From Micromonospora sp. NBC_01796 (GTDB taxonomy: Bacteria > Actinomycetota > Actinomycetes > Mycobacteriales > Micromonosporaceae), in contig NZ_CP109078.1 of assembly GCF_035917455.1 (NCBI RefSeq), forward strand, positions 6,804,001-6,868,000: 64,000 nt of DNA, given 5' to 3'. Below the pieces are notes generated by a model. The model saw only the letters and a list, made by a program, of their open reading frames with translations. It made no database searches and had not been told where the DNA came from. Positions within the stretch are counted from its first letter, which is position 1, and each line of letters opens with the position of its first letter. Positions 9,706-17,272 of this stretch are shown in pieces. Made by a program: the position numbers and the translations under genes.

Positions 9706-11244
9706 GTGGACGCTTCAAACGATCCTGCCCCCCGTCCCCAGGGGGGAAGTGCCACGGCCCCACCCAGCACCACCACGTCCATCCCCACACCCCGGTCCGG
9801 CGAACAACGCGTCTGGCGGGCCGGCAAGCTCGAACCGATGCCGATCCGGGAACTGCCGGACGCACCCCCCTCCGTCCACCTGCTCGGCCCCACCGTGTTC
9901 CTCGTCGCGCTCGGCGTGGGCATGGGCGAGGCGTACATGTGGCCCCGACTGGTCCTGGTCTTCGGCCCGGAGATCCGGTGGCTGTTCCTCATCGGTGTGA
10001 CCCTCCAGGCGTTCGTGATGCTCGAGATGGCCCGGTACGCCATGGCCACCGGCGAGAGCATCTTCTTCGGCGCCGCCCGGGTGTTCAAACCACTGATGTG
10101 GTTCTTCTTCGGGGTCGCGATCCTGGTCTACATCTGGCCGGGCCATCTGTCCACCGGCGCCGCCGCCTTCGAGGAGGTGAGCGGCGTACCCTGGGTCGTC
10201 ACCGCGTGTATCGGCCTGATCCTGGTCGGCATCCTGTTCAGCCTCGCCTCGGTGATCTACCCCCTGCTGGAGAGCCTGCTCGGCATCCTGATCGGGGTAC
10301 TGGTGGTCGGCACCTCGGTGGCGGCCTCGCTGGTCGGTCAGTGGAGCGACGTCACCGCCACCCTCGGCGGCATGTTCCGGTTCGGCTACCTGCCGGACGA
10401 GGCGATGTCGGCGGCCTGGTTCCCGGTCCTGGTCGGCGCGATCGCGTTCGCCGGACCGTCCGGCATGCAGCAGATGTGGTACACGCTGCACCTGCGTGAC
10501 TCGGGTGCCGGCATGGGCGCGCACATTCCGAAGATCCGTGGACTCCGGTCGGCGGGTGCGGAGGACGAGATGCCGTCGCGCGGGTTCATGTTCGACACCG
10601 ACAACCCGGCCGAGATGCGCAAGTGGAAGGGCTGGCGCAAGTGGGTGACCTTCGACGCGGTGCTGCTCTTCTGGGGCATCACGATGCTGGTCACCATCTC
10701 GTTCACCGTGTTGGCCCAGACCGCGGCGCGGGAGAGTCCCAACGTCGCCGGCCTGATCCGCGACGGTGACCGGGAGGTCGCCCTGACCGCGATGGCGGAC
10801 GCCTTCGCCTCGGCCGGCGCGCCGGTGCTGCGCGGCATCTTCCTCGGCTTCATCGCGCTGATCGGTCTGAACGCCACGCTGGGTCTGTTCGACTCGTTCT
10901 CCCGTGGCCAGGCGGACATGAGCTACCACTTCATCCGTGGGGCGAAGAAGTTCGGCATGTCGAAGCTCTACGCCGGCTTCCTCTGGGGCGTGATCACGTT
11001 CGGGATCCTGATCCTGCTGTTCGGCCCCGCCGACGGTCCGGGCGCGATCCTCGACGTACTGGCCTTCCTGTCCACGTTCGCCATGGGCACCTACTGCGTG
11101 GTGCTGCTCCTGGTGAACAACCGGATGCTGCCCAAACCGATCCGCCCGGGGATCGTGCAGAACCTGGTCATCGGGTTCGGTGCGGTGTTCTACCTGGGCA
11201 TGTTGGTCTACAGCCTGGTCCGGTTCGGCGTGGTGGTGGGTTGA
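9706..11244 (+). CDS. divergent Nramp-fold transporter
   Basis: 512 residues with about 11-12 membrane segments, related to Nramp divalent-metal transporters. The metal-binding DPGN of TM1 is replaced (VALGVGMGEAYMWPR near residue 70) and the TM6 MPH region reads GPSGMQQMWYTLHL near 250, so classical Mn/Fe ligands are missing. A long soluble loop follows TM6 (about 263-310), and the N-terminus has a 50-residue Pro/Thr-rich tail. The GTG start at 9706 has GAGGAGG at 9693-9699. It lies 145 bp after the acyl-CoA synthetase and directly before a small membrane protein and TerC. It may carry oxalate, a metal-oxalate complex or another small substrate; a metal role is possible but not supported by the ligand residues. 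Confidence 0.75.
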   Translation: MDASNDPAPRPQGGSATAPPSTTTSIPTPRSGEQRVWRAGKLEPMPIRELPDAPPSVHLLGPTVFLVALGVGMGEAYMWPRLVLVFGPEIRWLFLIGVTLQAFVMLEMARYAMATGESIFFGAARVFKPLMWFFFGVAILVYIWPGHLSTGAAAFEEVSGVPWVVTACIGLILVGILFSLASVIYPLLESLLGILIGVLVVGTSVAASLVGQWSDVTATLGGMFRFGYLPDEAMSAAWFPVLVGAIAFAGPSGMQQMWYTLHLRDSGAGMGAHIPKIRGLRSAGAEDEMPSRGFMFDTDNPAEMRKWKGWRKWVTFDAVLLFWGITMLVTISFTVLAQTAARESPNVAGLIRDGDREVALTAMADAFASAGAPVLRGIFLGFIALIGLNATLGLFDSFSRGQADMSYHFIRGAKKFGMSKLYAGFLWGVITFGILILLFGPADGPGAILDVLAFLSTFAMGTYCVVLLLVNNRMLPKPIRPGIVQNLVIGFGAVFYLGMLVYSLVRFGVVVG

Positions 11245-11245
11245 G

Positions 11246-11824
11246 ATGACCACCAAGCGGATGAGAGATCTCGGTCAGATCGCGATCCCCGGCGCCGGTA
11301 TCGGGGCCAGCGCCGGACTGGCGGCACTGGGACTCGCCCTGATCGTGGGCCAGCCGATCGGCTGGGCGGTGGCCACCGGTGTCGCCCTCGGCCTACCGCT
11401 GGCGCTGCTCGGCGGCGGGTTCGGCGCACTGCTCGGGGCGAGGATCATCACGCCCGGGGTGTTCGCGCCGGCCGGGCTCTACTGGTTCGTCGGCTTCCCG
11501 GTGGCCAGACTCGTCCACGAGGTGCTGGCCGGTCTGCTGATCGCGGGCCGGCCGGCGCTGCCGCCGGACGTGCTCGGTTTCCTCGCCTACCAGGCGATGA
11601 TCAGTCTCGGGTTCGCCATCGGGTTCAGTTGGCTGCACGAGCGGTTCGCACCGGGCTGGCTGCGCCGGATCGCGCCGGACAACCCGCCCGCCGACCGGCT
11701 GTACGGCTTCTACGTCCAACACGCGCAGGCGCAGTGGCAGGCGCGGGAGAACCGGCGGCGCGACCGCGGCGCCGGGCAGGGGTTGGGCCGGCTGATCCGG
11801 CCCCGGACCGGAGGTAGGGCATGA
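11246..11824 (+). CDS. small multi-pass membrane protein, unknown function
   Basis: 192 residues, not recognised. Starts MTTKRMRDLGQIAIPGAG one base after the stop of the Nramp-like gene, so it is translated with it. It has roughly four hydrophobic segments (about 10-35, 37-60, 75-100, 110-130) and a basic Arg/Gln-rich cytosolic tail (about 150-192). Its stop overlaps the terC start as ATGA. The tight sandwich between two transporters suggests a partner or stabilising subunit of the Nramp-like protein, which is inference from position only. Confidence 0.8.
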   Translation: MTTKRMRDLGQIAIPGAGIGASAGLAALGLALIVGQPIGWAVATGVALGLPLALLGGGFGALLGARIITPGVFAPAGLYWFVGFPVARLVHEVLAGLLIAGRPALPPDVLGFLAYQAMISLGFAIGFSWLHERFAPGWLRRIAPDNPPADRLYGFYVQHAQAQWQARENRRRDRGAGQGLGRLIRPRTGGRA

Positions 11825-12858
11825 ATCTGCCCGGCTGGGTGTGGGCGGTGACGATCATCGCCTTCATCGTGATGATCGCGATCGACTTCTACCTGGTGGC
11901 CCGCAATCCACGCGACCCGTCCTTCCGGGAGTGCGTGACGTGGGTGAGCTTCTACATCCTGGCGGCGGTCGCCTTCGGCCTGGTCCTGACCGGGACGGCC
12001 GGCGCCACGTACGGCGGGCAGTTCTTCGCGGGTTGGCTCACCGAGTACTCGCTCAGTGTCGACAACCTGTTCGTGTTCGTCATCATCATGAGCCGGTTCG
12101 CGGTGCCGGTGCAGTACCGGCAGAAGGTGCTGCTCATCGGCATCGTGATCGCGCTGCTGCTCCGGGGCGTCTTCATCGCCGCGGGGGCCCAGGCGATCAC
12201 CCGGTTCGACTGGCTCTTCTACCTGTTCGGCGCGTTCCTGGTCTACACCGCGATCAAACTGGTCGGGCCGCAGCAGGAGGACGAGTTCTCGGAGAACGTC
12301 GCGCTGCGTACGGTCCGCCGGGTGCTCCCGACGACCGAGTCCTACCACGGCGCGTCGGTGTTCGCCCGGATCGACGGTCGGCGGATGGTGACCCCGATGC
12401 TGATCGTCATGGTCGCCATCGGTACCACCGACCTGCTGTTCGCGCTCGACTCCATTCCGGCGATCTTCGGCCTGACCCAGGAGCCGTACCTGGTCTTCAC
12501 CGCGAACACGTTCGCGTTGATGGGCCTGCGGCAGCTCTACTTCCTGATCGGTGCCCTCCTGGACCGGCTGGTGTACCTCAGCAAGGGGCTGGCGCTCATC
12601 CTCGCCTTCATCGGCGTGAAGCTGGTCCTGGAGGCACTGCACCACGACGGTGTCGGGTGGGCGCCCGAGGTGCCGATCCTCGTCTCACTCGGCGTCATCC
12701 TCGGTACGCTGCTGGTCACCACGGTGGCCAGCCTGTTGAAGACCCGGCGGGACGGACGACGGGCGGCAGAACCCGCCGCCGTCCCGGCCGGTGGTGCTAC
12801 GGACGACGATCAGCCACGGGCTCCGGAAGTCGCCATGGCGGAACGTGATGCGTCCTGA
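11821..12858 (+). CDS. TerC-family membrane protein
   Basis: 345 residues with about 8-9 membrane segments. TerC/Alx proteins are linked to Mn2+ export and metal homeostasis. The two paired acidic motifs of the family are present: EYSLSVDNLFVF near residue 75 and TTDLLFALDSIPAIFG near 208. The last about 45 residues are a polar Ala/Pro/Asp-rich tail. Translationally coupled to the preceding membrane gene. In this run it may adjust cytosolic Mn2+ or Mg2+ during oxalate uptake, since oxalate binds divalent metals. It ends 7 bases from the stop of a convergent small gene with no clear terminator between. Confidence 0.88.
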   Translation: MNLPGWVWAVTIIAFIVMIAIDFYLVARNPRDPSFRECVTWVSFYILAAVAFGLVLTGTAGATYGGQFFAGWLTEYSLSVDNLFVFVIIMSRFAVPVQYRQKVLLIGIVIALLLRGVFIAAGAQAITRFDWLFYLFGAFLVYTAIKLVGPQQEDEFSENVALRTVRRVLPTTESYHGASVFARIDGRRMVTPMLIVMVAIGTTDLLFALDSIPAIFGLTQEPYLVFTANTFALMGLRQLYFLIGALLDRLVYLSKGLALILAFIGVKLVLEALHHDGVGWAPEVPILVSLGVILGTLLVTTVASLLKTRRDGRRAAEPAAVPAGGATDDDQPRAPEVAMAERDAS

Positions 12859-12865
12859 TCGGTTG

Positions 12866-13072
12866 TCACAACTTTACGAGGTCGTCCTCGGTGTGCTCGT
12901 TGAGCAGCCGTGCGATCTCCTCGTCGGTCGGCCGGGTGGCTCGCCGCTGGGATTCCAGGGCGAGCGCCAGGCCGAGCCCGAGAGTACGACCGTCGGCGTT
13001 GAATCCACGCGGGAGGTTGAGCCCGCGCTGGATCCGGTTGAGGAAACGTTGGAACTCTCCTTGGGTTGCCAT
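12866..13072 (-). CDS. 68-residue protein of unknown function in the oxalate regulon
   Basis: Starts ATG at 13072 (MATQGEFQRFLNRIQRGLNL) after GAGGTGAAGAGGTC, which gives a good ribosome site. The C-terminus reads DEEIARLLNEHTEDDLVKL. It has no cysteine, signal peptide or membrane segment and looks mostly helical and charged, with a basic first half and an acidic tail. The frame stays open upstream for over 200 codons, but that part is low-complexity Arg/Pro/Thr and unlikely to be coding. A promoter with a double GntR-type half-site lies about 490 bp upstream on the same strand. I do not recognise the family; a small regulator or enzyme partner is possible. Confidence 0.7.
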   Translation of the reverse strand: MATQGEFQRFLNRIQRGLNLPRGFNADGRTLGLGLALALESQRRATRPTDEEIARLLNEHTEDDLVKL

Positions 13073-13557
13073 GACCTCTTCACCTCGTCGGTTATAGGCG
13101 TTCCCGTGGGACGACGCCCCGCGGGAGGGTGCGTACCGGCTGCGCGTCCAGGGCTGGGTGCCGCGTTGCTCCCAGCGGGACGGGCGCGTCTGCTCGATGT
13201 GGTCGCCGAGGGTCCGAGCTGGCAGGCTCGGGCCCTCCGGCGTCCCGGTGATGGCCGGGGTGTGCCGCCCGGTACCGGATTCGGCCCGGCGGCTGGTTGC
13301 GGTCACCTCGGAGGTGGGGGCTCCCAGGTGCGGTCCGGGGCGCGACGCGCCGGACCGGGGTCGGCCCGTCCTCGGCGCTGATTCACCGGTGCGGGCCGTC
13401 CATGGTGGTGCGGGGGTTCGAGGACGGTGCGTGGTCGTCGGTTGGTACGGCTCCCCGTGTCGGTGCCGGGTGTTGGTGTCCCGGCCCGTCGTGGGGGAGA
13501 GGATTCCGTTCACCGCAGACCTGCTTCGTTGGCTCGATTCCCGTGGGCCTGGCTCCA
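13073..13557 (-). other. long untranslated leader or unassigned stretch upstream of the 68-aa gene
   Basis: About 485 bp between a candidate promoter and the 68-residue gene. Open frames exist on both strands but encode low-complexity Arg/Pro/Gly text with no start plus ribosome site. It could be a structured leader, an RNA gene or a decayed gene; nothing firmer can be said. Confidence 0.4.
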
Positions 13558-13598
13558 GCATACAGGCTTTTGTATGCAAAGTTTGATCCAGTGACCAA
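13558..13598 (-). promoter_or_regulatory. promoter with paired GntR-type half-sites facing the 68-aa gene
   Basis: GCATACA (13558-13564) and TGTATGC (13571-13577) form a perfect 7-bp inverted repeat with a 6-base spacer. On the minus strand TTGGTC (13598-13593) and TACAAA (13574-13569) are 18 bp apart, so the half-sites flank the -10. The flank GATCCAGTG (13585-13593) also recurs next to the aldehyde dehydrogenase operator. From 13599 to 13886 I see no gene. Confidence 0.55.
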
Positions 13599-13886
13599 GG
13601 CCACGACCCCGCCGACCGGGCACCGCCGGGTTCCCGGGTGGACCGGCGACGCCCGCGCGCTTCCTCCGGGACGGCCGCCGGTGGCCGAGCTGCTCCGCTA
13701 CTCGCGGTGAGGTCCATGCCGGACACCTCGGCGGTCGTTCGGTTGTAGATCCAGCTCCGTGCCGTCAGGGCTGGTGCTTCGGGGTCGAGGGAAGGGGGAG
13801 CGTGCGAGCTGAGCGTGATCCGCTTCCGGTAGCCGCCGTCGAGGCGTACGGGGAGGGGCGGGTGCCGCTCCGGCGGAAAACCTGCC

Positions 13887-13953
13887 GCTACCCCCTAGAC
13901 ACCCCGCTGTTACATGAGCCACGATATTGCCTACCCCATACGGTATGCAATCC
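13887..13953. repeat. 67-bp duplicated promoter/operator block, copy 2 (upstream of the ThDP gene)
   Basis: Second copy of the block at 5910-5976, differing at one base (13917). It contains palindrome CCATACGGTATGC at 13936-13948. The minus-strand TTGCAT/TATCGT promoter is also conserved and would read toward the 68-aa gene. Similarity fades right after the palindrome. Confidence 0.9.
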
Positions 13954-14258
13954 TCAGGGTGGCGGAGGAAGCCCATGACTCGTCAGCGACATCGAGCCCG
14001 TGCCGCGACCACCGCCGGCGCCACATTTCACCCGCGATCCGTGCCGCCCGGCCCGTCCCGGCCGTCGGCGCGCGACCGTGCCCACCCGTGGACAGGGGAG
14101 GTTGCCCTGGTCGAGCAGCCGATGTGGAGCCGTGCGCCGAGCGCGCCCGCCGCGCCGCGCCCGCACGCGTCCCGGAGCAGTTTTCCAGCCCAACACCGCC
14201 GGACCCGCCGCATCCGTGCACGCAGGTCTCCGGTGGCGACTCAAGGGAGTTGAGAAAC
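13954..14258 (+). other. 305-bp leader of the ThDP gene
   Basis: No gene seen. The frame of the ThDP enzyme stays open through this stretch, but the encoded text is Arg/Pro/Ala-rich and unlike any ThDP N-terminus. It lies between the duplicated promoter and a clear ribosome site (GGGAG, 14245-14249). A long untranslated leader is the simplest reading. Confidence 0.5.
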
Positions 14259-15986
14259 ATGGTTCAGACCGCGAGGGAATCCGCCGTGGACCCGATCCTG
14301 GCCGAGCCGAGTCGCGACCCGGAGCGGATCTCCGGTGGACACCTGGTGGCCAAGGCGCTCAAGGCCGAGGGCGTCGACGTCATCTTCACGCTCTGCGGTG
14401 GCCACATCATCGACATCTACGACGGTTGTGTCGACGAGGGCATCGCGGTGGTCGACGTACGGCACGAGCAGGTCGCCGCGCACGCGGCCGACGGTTACGC
14501 GCGGGCCACCGGCAAGCCGGGGTGCGCGGTCGTCACCGCGGGACCCGGCACCACCGACGCCGTCACCGGTGTGGCGAACGCGTTCCGGGCGGAGAGCCCG
14601 ATGCTCCTGATCGGCGGTCAGGGCGCGCTCAACCAGCACAAGATGGGGTCACTGCAGGACCTGCCGCACGTCGACATGATGACGCCGATCACCAAGTTCG
14701 CCGCCACGGTGCCGCACACCGCCCGCGCGGCCGACATGGTCTCGATGGCGTTCCGCGAGGCGTACAACGGTGCTCCGGGCCCGTCCTTCCTGGAGATCCC
14801 GCGCGACGTGCTCGACGCCGAGGTGCGCCTGTCCGACTGCACCATCCCGCAGCCCGGTCGCTACCGCGCCTCGACCAAGAGCATCGGTGACCCGGCGGCC
14901 ATCCAGCAGCTCGCCGACATCCTGGTCAAGGCCAAGAAGCCGACCGTGCTGCTGGGCACCCAGGTCTGGACCGCGCGGGGCAGTGACGCCGCGATCGACT
15001 TCGTCCGGACGCTCAACATCCCCGCGTACATGAACGGCTCGGCGCGCGGCACGCTGCCGCCCGGCGACCCGCACCACTTCCACCTGTCGCGGCGGTACGC
15101 GTTCAACAACGCCGACGTCATCATCATCGTCGGCACCCCGTTCGACTTCCGGATGGGCTACGGCCGGCGGCTGCCGAAGAACGCGACCGTGGTGCAGATC
15201 GACCTGGACTACCGCACCGTCGGCAAGAACCGCGACATCGACCTCGGCCTGGTCGGCGACCCGGGTGCGATCCTCGCCGCGGTGGCCCAGGCCGCGTCCG
15301 GCCGGATCGACAACGGCGCCGCGGGCCGCAAGCCCTGGTTCGCCGAGCTGCGGGCCGAGGAGACCGCGGCGTACGAGAAGCGGCTCCCGCGCCAGCTCTC
15401 CGACGCCAGCCCCATCCACCCGCTGCGGCTGGCCCACGAGATCAACGAGTTCCTCACCGAGGACTCGATCTACATCGGCGACGGCGGCGACATCGTGACC
15501 TTCTCCGGTGGCGTGGTGCAGCCGAAGTCGCCGGGACACTGGATGGACCCCGGTCCCCTGGGCACCCTCGGCGTCGGCATCCCGTTCGTGCTCGCCGCGA
15601 AGTACGGCCGGCCGGACAAGGAGGTCGTCGCGCTCTTCGGCGATGGTGCCTTCAGCCTCACCGGGTGGGACTTCGAGACGCTGGTCCGGTTCAACCTCCC
15701 GTTCGTCGGCGTGGTCGGCAACAACTCGTCGATGAACCAGATCCGCTACGGCCAGGCGCAGAAGTACGGCGCCGCCCGTGCCCGCGTCGGCAACACCCTG
15801 GGCGACGTCCGCTACGACGAGTTCGCCCGGATGCTCGGCGGGTACGGCGAGGAGGTGCGCAACCCGGAGGACATCGGCCCGGCCATGCAGCGGGCCCGGG
15901 AGTCCGGGCTCCCCTCGCTGATCAACGTCTGGGTCGACCCCGACGCGTACGCCCCGGGCACCATGAACCAGACCATGTACAAGTAA
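14259..15986 (+). CDS. ThDP-dependent enzyme, candidate oxalyl-CoA decarboxylase (IlvG-like clade)
   Basis: 575 residues, acetolactate-synthase superfamily: N-terminal PYR domain with catalytic Glu70 in VRHEQVAAHAADG, a central domain (about 205-345), and a C-terminal PP domain with GDGAFSLTGWDFETL and VGNNSS for Mg-ThDP binding. It sits where oxalyl-CoA decarboxylase is expected and shares its promoter block with frc, so conversion of oxalyl-CoA to formyl-CoA plus CO2 is likely. However it resembles the mycobacterial IlvG group (FTLCGGHIIDIYDG) more than Oxalobacter OXC, and the Tyr120-Glu121 pair of OXC aligns with Leu132-Gln133. A 2-hydroxyacyl-CoA lyase or synthase role is possible. Start ATG 14259 has GGGAG upstream. 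Confidence 0.72.
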   Translation: MVQTARESAVDPILAEPSRDPERISGGHLVAKALKAEGVDVIFTLCGGHIIDIYDGCVDEGIAVVDVRHEQVAAHAADGYARATGKPGCAVVTAGPGTTDAVTGVANAFRAESPMLLIGGQGALNQHKMGSLQDLPHVDMMTPITKFAATVPHTARAADMVSMAFREAYNGAPGPSFLEIPRDVLDAEVRLSDCTIPQPGRYRASTKSIGDPAAIQQLADILVKAKKPTVLLGTQVWTARGSDAAIDFVRTLNIPAYMNGSARGTLPPGDPHHFHLSRRYAFNNADVIIIVGTPFDFRMGYGRRLPKNATVVQIDLDYRTVGKNRDIDLGLVGDPGAILAAVAQAASGRIDNGAAGRKPWFAELRAEETAAYEKRLPRQLSDASPIHPLRLAHEINEFLTEDSIYIGDGGDIVTFSGGVVQPKSPGHWMDPGPLGTLGVGIPFVLAAKYGRPDKEVVALFGDGAFSLTGWDFETLVRFNLPFVGVVGNNSSMNQIRYGQAQKYGAARARVGNTLGDVRYDEFARMLGGYGEEVRNPEDIGPAMQRARESGLPSLINVWVDPDAYAPGTMNQTMYK

Positions 15987-16037
15987 GGGCCGTTCCGGCC
16001 CGGAATCGGAATAGTGGTCCGGGTGGGATTGGCCGGA

Positions 16038-16081
16038 CCGGCGTCGACCGGCGCGGCGGGAGCCGTACCGGTCGACGCCGG
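16038..16081 (+). terminator. hairpin downstream of the ThDP gene
   Basis: Perfect 14-bp inverted repeat (16038-16051 with 16068-16081) and a 16-base loop, about 50 bp after the stop. Confidence 0.7.
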
Positions 16082-16131
16082 CGTGTGTGCGGGATGGACT
16101 CCGATCCTCCGGCCGAAGCGTCCAACGCAGA

Positions 16132-16167
16132 TACCCGCCACCACCCGACGAGGGGTGGTGACGGGTA
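16132..16167 (-). terminator. hairpin downstream of gntR
   Basis: 15-bp inverted repeat with one mismatch (16132-16146 with 16153-16167) and a 6-base loop, 15 bp beyond the gntR stop at 16182. Confidence 0.7.
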
Positions 16168-16181
16168 CCGGTCGTTGTCGG

Positions 16182-16937
16182 TCAGGCCAGAGCCTCCCGC
16201 TCAGCGGCCTCCTTGCGCCGCTTGTGGTAGCTCTCCCGGGTCCGTTCGGTGTGCCGGCGCATCATGTCGCCCGCGCGCTTGCCGTTGCGGCTGGCGATGA
16301 CCTCGATCAGGGCCGCGTGCTCGTCCCAGGCCTCCCGGCCGCGTGACCGCGCGATCGGCAGGTAGTACCAGCGCACCCGGCGGTCCACCAGCGCGATCAG
16401 CTCGGCCAGCACGTTGTTGCCCGACATCGACACCACGTACGCGTGCAGGGCGGCGTTCGCGGCGACCATGCCCTCCTGGTCGTCGTCGCTGAGCGCCTTC
16501 TCACCGGCGCGCTGCAGGCCCCAGAGATGCTCGATGTGCTCCGGGGTGGCCCCACGCGCGGCCAACCGGGCAGACTCGGTCTCGAGCAGCGTACGGGCGG
16601 CCAGGAGCTGGTCCGCCTCGGCCTCGGTCGGCACGTGGACGAACGCGCCGAGAGCGGGGCGCAGGTCGACCCAGCCCTCGCTGTGCAGCCGTTGCAGCGC
16701 CTCGCGTACCGGTTGCCGGCTCACTCCGAGCTGGGCGGCCAGCTCGTTCTCGACCAGGTGCTCACCCGGTTGCAGCTCCCGGTTGATGATCATCTCGGCG
16801 ATCACGTCGTAGACCGCCTGGCGCAGGGGTGCGGGACGCTCCAACGGCTGGCGTACGGCCCGAGCCTCGGCTCGTGCGGCGGCGAGCCGTCGTCCACCGC
16901 TGGCGGCGGCTGGCGGGCTCGAGTCCCAGTCCGTCAT
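16182..16937 (-). CDS. GntR-family regulator with FCD ligand domain (candidate oxalate-regulon repressor)
   Basis: 251 residues. A 30-residue charged N-terminal tail is followed by a winged helix (about 35-105; LAAQLGVSRQPVREAL is the recognition region) and an all-helical FCD effector domain (about 110-235) with the usual polar and His residues (NAALHAYVV, DEHAALIEVI, RRHTERT). FCD proteins bind small carboxylates, and the ligand releases the operator. It lies tail-to-tail with the ThDP gene. Its own promoter carries the 13-bp site, implying autoregulation. Seven such sites within 22 kb make it the obvious regulator of the island; oxalate, oxalyl-CoA or glyoxylate are guesses for the ligand. 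Confidence 0.9.
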   Translation of the reverse strand: MTDWDSSPPAAASGGRRLAAARAEARAVRQPLERPAPLRQAVYDVIAEMIINRELQPGEHLVENELAAQLGVSRQPVREALQRLHSEGWVDLRPALGAFVHVPTEAEADQLLAARTLLETESARLAARGATPEHIEHLWGLQRAGEKALSDDDQEGMVAANAALHAYVVSMSGNNVLAELIALVDRRVRWYYLPIARSRGREAWDEHAALIEVIASRNGKRAGDMMRRHTERTRESYHKRRKEAAEREALA

Positions 16938-16988
16938 GGAAACCTCCGGCTCTGTTGGATCGATCGGACGCTACGCCGCCCGAATGTG

Positions 16989-17016
16989 TTCATAGCATAC
17001 AGTCGCCGAGATGCAA
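16989..17016 (-). promoter_or_regulatory. gntR promoter with one-armed operator in the spacer
   Basis: On the minus strand TTGCAT (17016-17011), 16 bp, TATGAA (16994-16989). The sequence GCATACAGTCGCC at 16995-17007 fills the spacer: one perfect arm and one degenerate arm. From 17017 to 17101 nothing else is seen. Confidence 0.55.
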
Positions 17017-17101
17017 TGGTTCTTCGCGCTTGCGGCGAGCCTGGGCTGCGTCGATGCGCTGGCAGCGCCGACGGCTGTGCCCGTACGTGTTCGGGTAACC
17101 G

Positions 17102-17135
17102 CCGGCGCACGTCCACGGGGGTGGACGTGCGCCGG
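17102..17135 (-). terminator. strong hairpin terminator after gcl
   Basis: Perfect 15-bp stem (17102-17116 with 17121-17135) closed by GGGG, 138 bp beyond the gcl stop. It separates hyi-gcl from gntR. Confidence 0.8.
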
Positions 17136-17272
17136 GTGCCGGCGGCCGACCGGGGCGGGTCGGCGGTCCGGCGGGCAGCGCGGTCCCCGCTCGGGTGCCG
17201 CGGGCCGCGACGCCCGCGGGTGCCGGGACCGGCCGCCGGATGGGATCGGGCAACCGGTTGGGAGCGGACCGG

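Noticed and set aside
13073-13726. Long upstream extension of the 68-aa gene (286 residues in all)
   Set aside because: The added part is low-complexity and crosses a promoter with paired half-sites; only the last 68 codons have a ribosome site and protein-like composition.
5910-13953. The 67-bp repeat as ends of a mobile element or attachment sites
   Set aside because: No transposase or integrase, no target duplication, both copies in the same orientation and exactly at promoters of functionally linked genes.
13914-14258. N-terminal extension of the ThDP enzyme by 115 codons in the same frame
   Set aside because: It would begin inside the duplicated promoter block, encodes Arg/Pro-rich text unlike the family, and a proper ribosome site precedes ATG 14259.
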